Assembly: GCA_017383785.1 (NCBI GenBank)
Contig: JAFNVD010000007.1
Span: 1-6,085, forward strand
Direction of reading: 5' to 3'
DNA from: Peptococcaceae bacterium
GTDB lineage: Bacteria; Bacillota; Peptococcia; Peptococcales; Peptococcaceae
Length of the DNA stretch: 6,085 nt
Shown: piece after piece, positions 4,667 to 6,085 of the stretch
Layout: each line of letters begins with the position of its first letter
Numbering within the stretch: the first letter of the stretch is position 1
Notes under the pieces: generated by a model
Told to the model about the DNA's origin: nothing
Databases searched by the model: none
Seen by the model: the letters and a program-made list of their open reading frames with translations, nothing else
Made by a program: the position numbers and the translations under genes

Positions 4667-5953
4667 ATGGCAGGTTTAGTATTATTAGGCGCTCAGTGGG
4701 GCGACGAAGGTAAAGGGAAAATTACAGACTACTTAGCAGAACAGGCTACCACCATTGTGCGCTATCAGGGCGGTAACAATGCAGGTCACACAGTAGTAGT
4801 AGGCGACGAAGAATTCAAACTGCGTCTGATTCCATCCGGGATTTTGTATCCGGGTAAAACTTGTGTAATCGGCAACGGGGTAGTAGTAGATCCACGTGTA
4901 ATGCTGAGCGAAATTTCCTATCTGAAAGACAAAGGCGTAGACACAAGCAATCTGCGCGTAAGCGAACGTGCTCATGTAATTATGCCATACCATGTAGCAA
5001 TTGACACTTACGAAGAAGCTGCAAAAGGCGATCAGAAAATCGGTACCACCAAAAACGGTATCGGCCCATGCTACATGGATAAATACGCTCGTGTAGGGAT
5101 TCGTATCGCAGACTTGATGGACAAAGAAGTATTTGCAGAACGCCTGGCATCTGTATTAAAATCCAAAAACGATATTATCGTAAAACTGTATGGCGGCGAA
5201 CCATTTGACTATGATGAAATGTTCAAACAGTACTGCGATTACGCAGATCAGATTCGCCCATATGTAGCTGATACCTCCGTACTGGTAAGTGAAGCATTGC
5301 AGAGAAACGAAAACGTAGTATTCGAAGGTGCACAAGGTACTTTACTGGATATCGACCATGGCACCTATCCATATGTAACCAGTTCCAACCCAATTGCAAG
5401 CTATGCTTGTGTAGGCGCAGGTGTAGGCCCAACCAACATCAAAAATGTACTGGGTATCATCAAAGCATATACCACTCGTGTAGGGGAAGGTCCATTCCCA
5501 ACAGAGCTGTTTGACGAAACAGGTGACACTTTACAGCGTATCGGTCACGAATTCGGCACTGTAACCGGTCGTACCCGTCGCTGTGGCTGGATGGATATTG
5601 TAATGGTAAATTACGCAATTCGTCTGAGCGGTATCAATGAATTTGCACTGATGAAACTGGACGTACTGGATACACTGGAAACTGTAAAAATCTGCACACA
5701 CTATGAGTGCAACGGTGAAAAAGTAATTCACTTCCCAACCAGTCTGAAAAAACTGGCGGAATGCAAACCTGTATACGAAGAACTGCCTGGCTGGCAGTGT
5801 GACACCACAGGCTGCGCAAGTTTCGATGAACTGCCTGAAAATGCAAAACGTTATGTGGAACGCATCGAAGCACTGACAGGTGTACCTGTAAAAATCGTAG
5901 CAGTAGGTCCTCGTCGCGATCAAACCATCATTCGCGGTGGCTTATTTGAATAA
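4667..5953 (+). CDS. purA: adenylosuccinate synthetase
   Basis: Catalyses GTP-dependent joining of aspartate to IMP to give adenylosuccinate, the first committed step from IMP to AMP; cytosolic homodimer. 428 aa, the normal bacterial length. The N-terminus carries the P-loop-like GDEGKGK (12-18) with catalytic Asp13, and NNAGHT with catalytic His41. GTTKNGIGPCYMDKYAR (126-142) is the IMP-binding loop, where many homologues have Arg or Lys in place of Asn130. EGAQGTLLDIDHGTYPYVTSSN (from 220), the VGEGPFPTEL loop (272-281), GRTRRCGWMD (301-310) and the final VGPRRDQTI (413-421) are all hallmark blocks. No gap or frameshift is seen. It stands alone, not in a pur operon, between its own promoter and a strong terminator. 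Codon choice is strongly biased (GTA, CGT, AAA), as expected for a well-expressed housekeeping gene. Confidence 0.99.
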   Translation: MAGLVLLGAQWGDEGKGKITDYLAEQATTIVRYQGGNNAGHTVVVGDEEFKLRLIPSGILYPGKTCVIGNGVVVDPRVMLSEISYLKDKGVDTSNLRVSERAHVIMPYHVAIDTYEEAAKGDQKIGTTKNGIGPCYMDKYARVGIRIADLMDKEVFAERLASVLKSKNDIIVKLYGGEPFDYDEMFKQYCDYADQIRPYVADTSVLVSEALQRNENVVFEGAQGTLLDIDHGTYPYVTSSNPIASYACVGAGVGPTNIKNVLGIIKAYTTRVGEGPFPTELFDETGDTLQRIGHEFGTVTGRTRRCGWMDIVMVNYAIRLSGINEFALMKLDVLDTLETVKICTHYECNGEKVIHFPTSLKKLAECKPVYEELPGWQCDTTGCASFDELPENAKRYVERIEALTGVPVKIVAVGPRRDQTIIRGGLFE

Positions 5954-5962
5954 AAATCACTT

Positions 5963-5998
5963 CCCTGTACCGAATAAAATCGGTGCAGGGATTTTTTT
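5963..5998 (+). terminator. intrinsic terminator of purA
   Basis: CCCTGTACCGA (5963-5973) pairs with TCGGTGCAGGG (5980-5990) over 11 bp with one G-U pair and the loop ATAAAA, then a run of seven T. It begins 9 bp after the purA stop and is unrelated in sequence to the TGTAGGGG repeats. Confidence 0.95.
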
Positions 5999-6056
5999 AT
6001 GGTTGTAAACAGAACCGCTTCTGTTTATAATGGATAATATCAGGGTATAACCATAA
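5997..6056. repeat. outer inverted repeat around the right-edge promoter
   Basis: TTATGGTTGTA (5997-6007) and TATAACCATAA (6046-6056) are complementary at 10 of 11 positions and enclose the promoter and its inner inverted repeat. The left arm begins within the purA terminator T-tract. Confidence 0.45.
6003..6031 (+). promoter_or_regulatory. promoter embedded in an operator-like inverted repeat
   Basis: TTGTAA (6003-6008), a 17-bp spacer, and TATAAT (6026-6031) form a strong sigma-A promoter. Almost the same span is an inverted repeat: TTGTAAACAGAA (6003-6014), CCGC, TTCTGTTTATAA (6019-6030), complementary at 11 of 12 positions. The -35 lies in one arm and most of the -10 in the other, so a bound dimer would block polymerase. 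It points rightward to a gene beyond the window; no start with a ribosome binding site is visible before 6085. Confidence 0.65.
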
Positions 6057-6085
6057 TACTGATTTTGAACGTTATGTATGTGTTG

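Noticed and set aside
6061..6085. Start of a gene at the ATG near 6074
   Set aside because: There is no purine-rich ribosome binding site upstream, and too little sequence remains to judge a reading frame.

Overview
The window carries four complete, well-conserved bacterial genes in strictly alternating orientation: a membrane-anchored HtrA-type serine protease (minus), a radical SAM/SPASM peptide maturase of the SCIFF (ranthipeptide) family (plus), a DEAD-box RNA helicase with a long lysine-rich tail (minus) and adenylosuccinate synthetase PurA (plus). The alternation means there are no operons. htrA/maturase and helicase/purA are divergent pairs with two promoters in each shared gap, and the maturase and helicase converge on a 101-bp gap filled by a two-hairpin repeat.

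The organism is most likely a Firmicute. The SCIFF maturase family is typical of Clostridia and relatives, ribosome binding sites are strong AAAGGAG/GAGGGG types, promoters are sigma-A like with T-tract terminators, and the HtrA is anchored by one N-terminal membrane segment. The feel of the coding sequence (GTA-rich valine, moderate GC) and the TGTAGGGGC repeats made me think of gut Negativicutes (Acidaminococcaceae-like), but that is an impression and not something the window proves.

Layout: 1-77 holds a compact repeat with two hairpins; 78-1358 is htrA; 1359-1535 is a dense regulatory gap (htrA promoter, 11-bp-period direct repeats, two inverted repeats, maturase promoter); 1536-2933 is the maturase; 2936-3034 is the second repeat copy, abutting the helicase stop; 3035-4399 is the helicase; 4400-4666 holds the divergent helicase and purA promoters; 4667-5953 is purA with a strong terminator; 5997-6056 is a promoter buried in nested inverted repeats, which probably drives a gene just beyond the right edge.

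The genes do not form one pathway. htrA handles envelope protein quality, the helicase acts in RNA or ribosome metabolism, and purA makes the AMP precursor. The maturase would crosslink a Cys-rich peptide, but no such precursor gene lies beside it. The most unusual items are the four related hairpin units in the two repeat copies, which keep base pairing through compensatory changes, the maturase without its usual neighbour precursor, and the operator-like promoter at the right edge. I see no phage, CRISPR, transposase, tRNA or rRNA.
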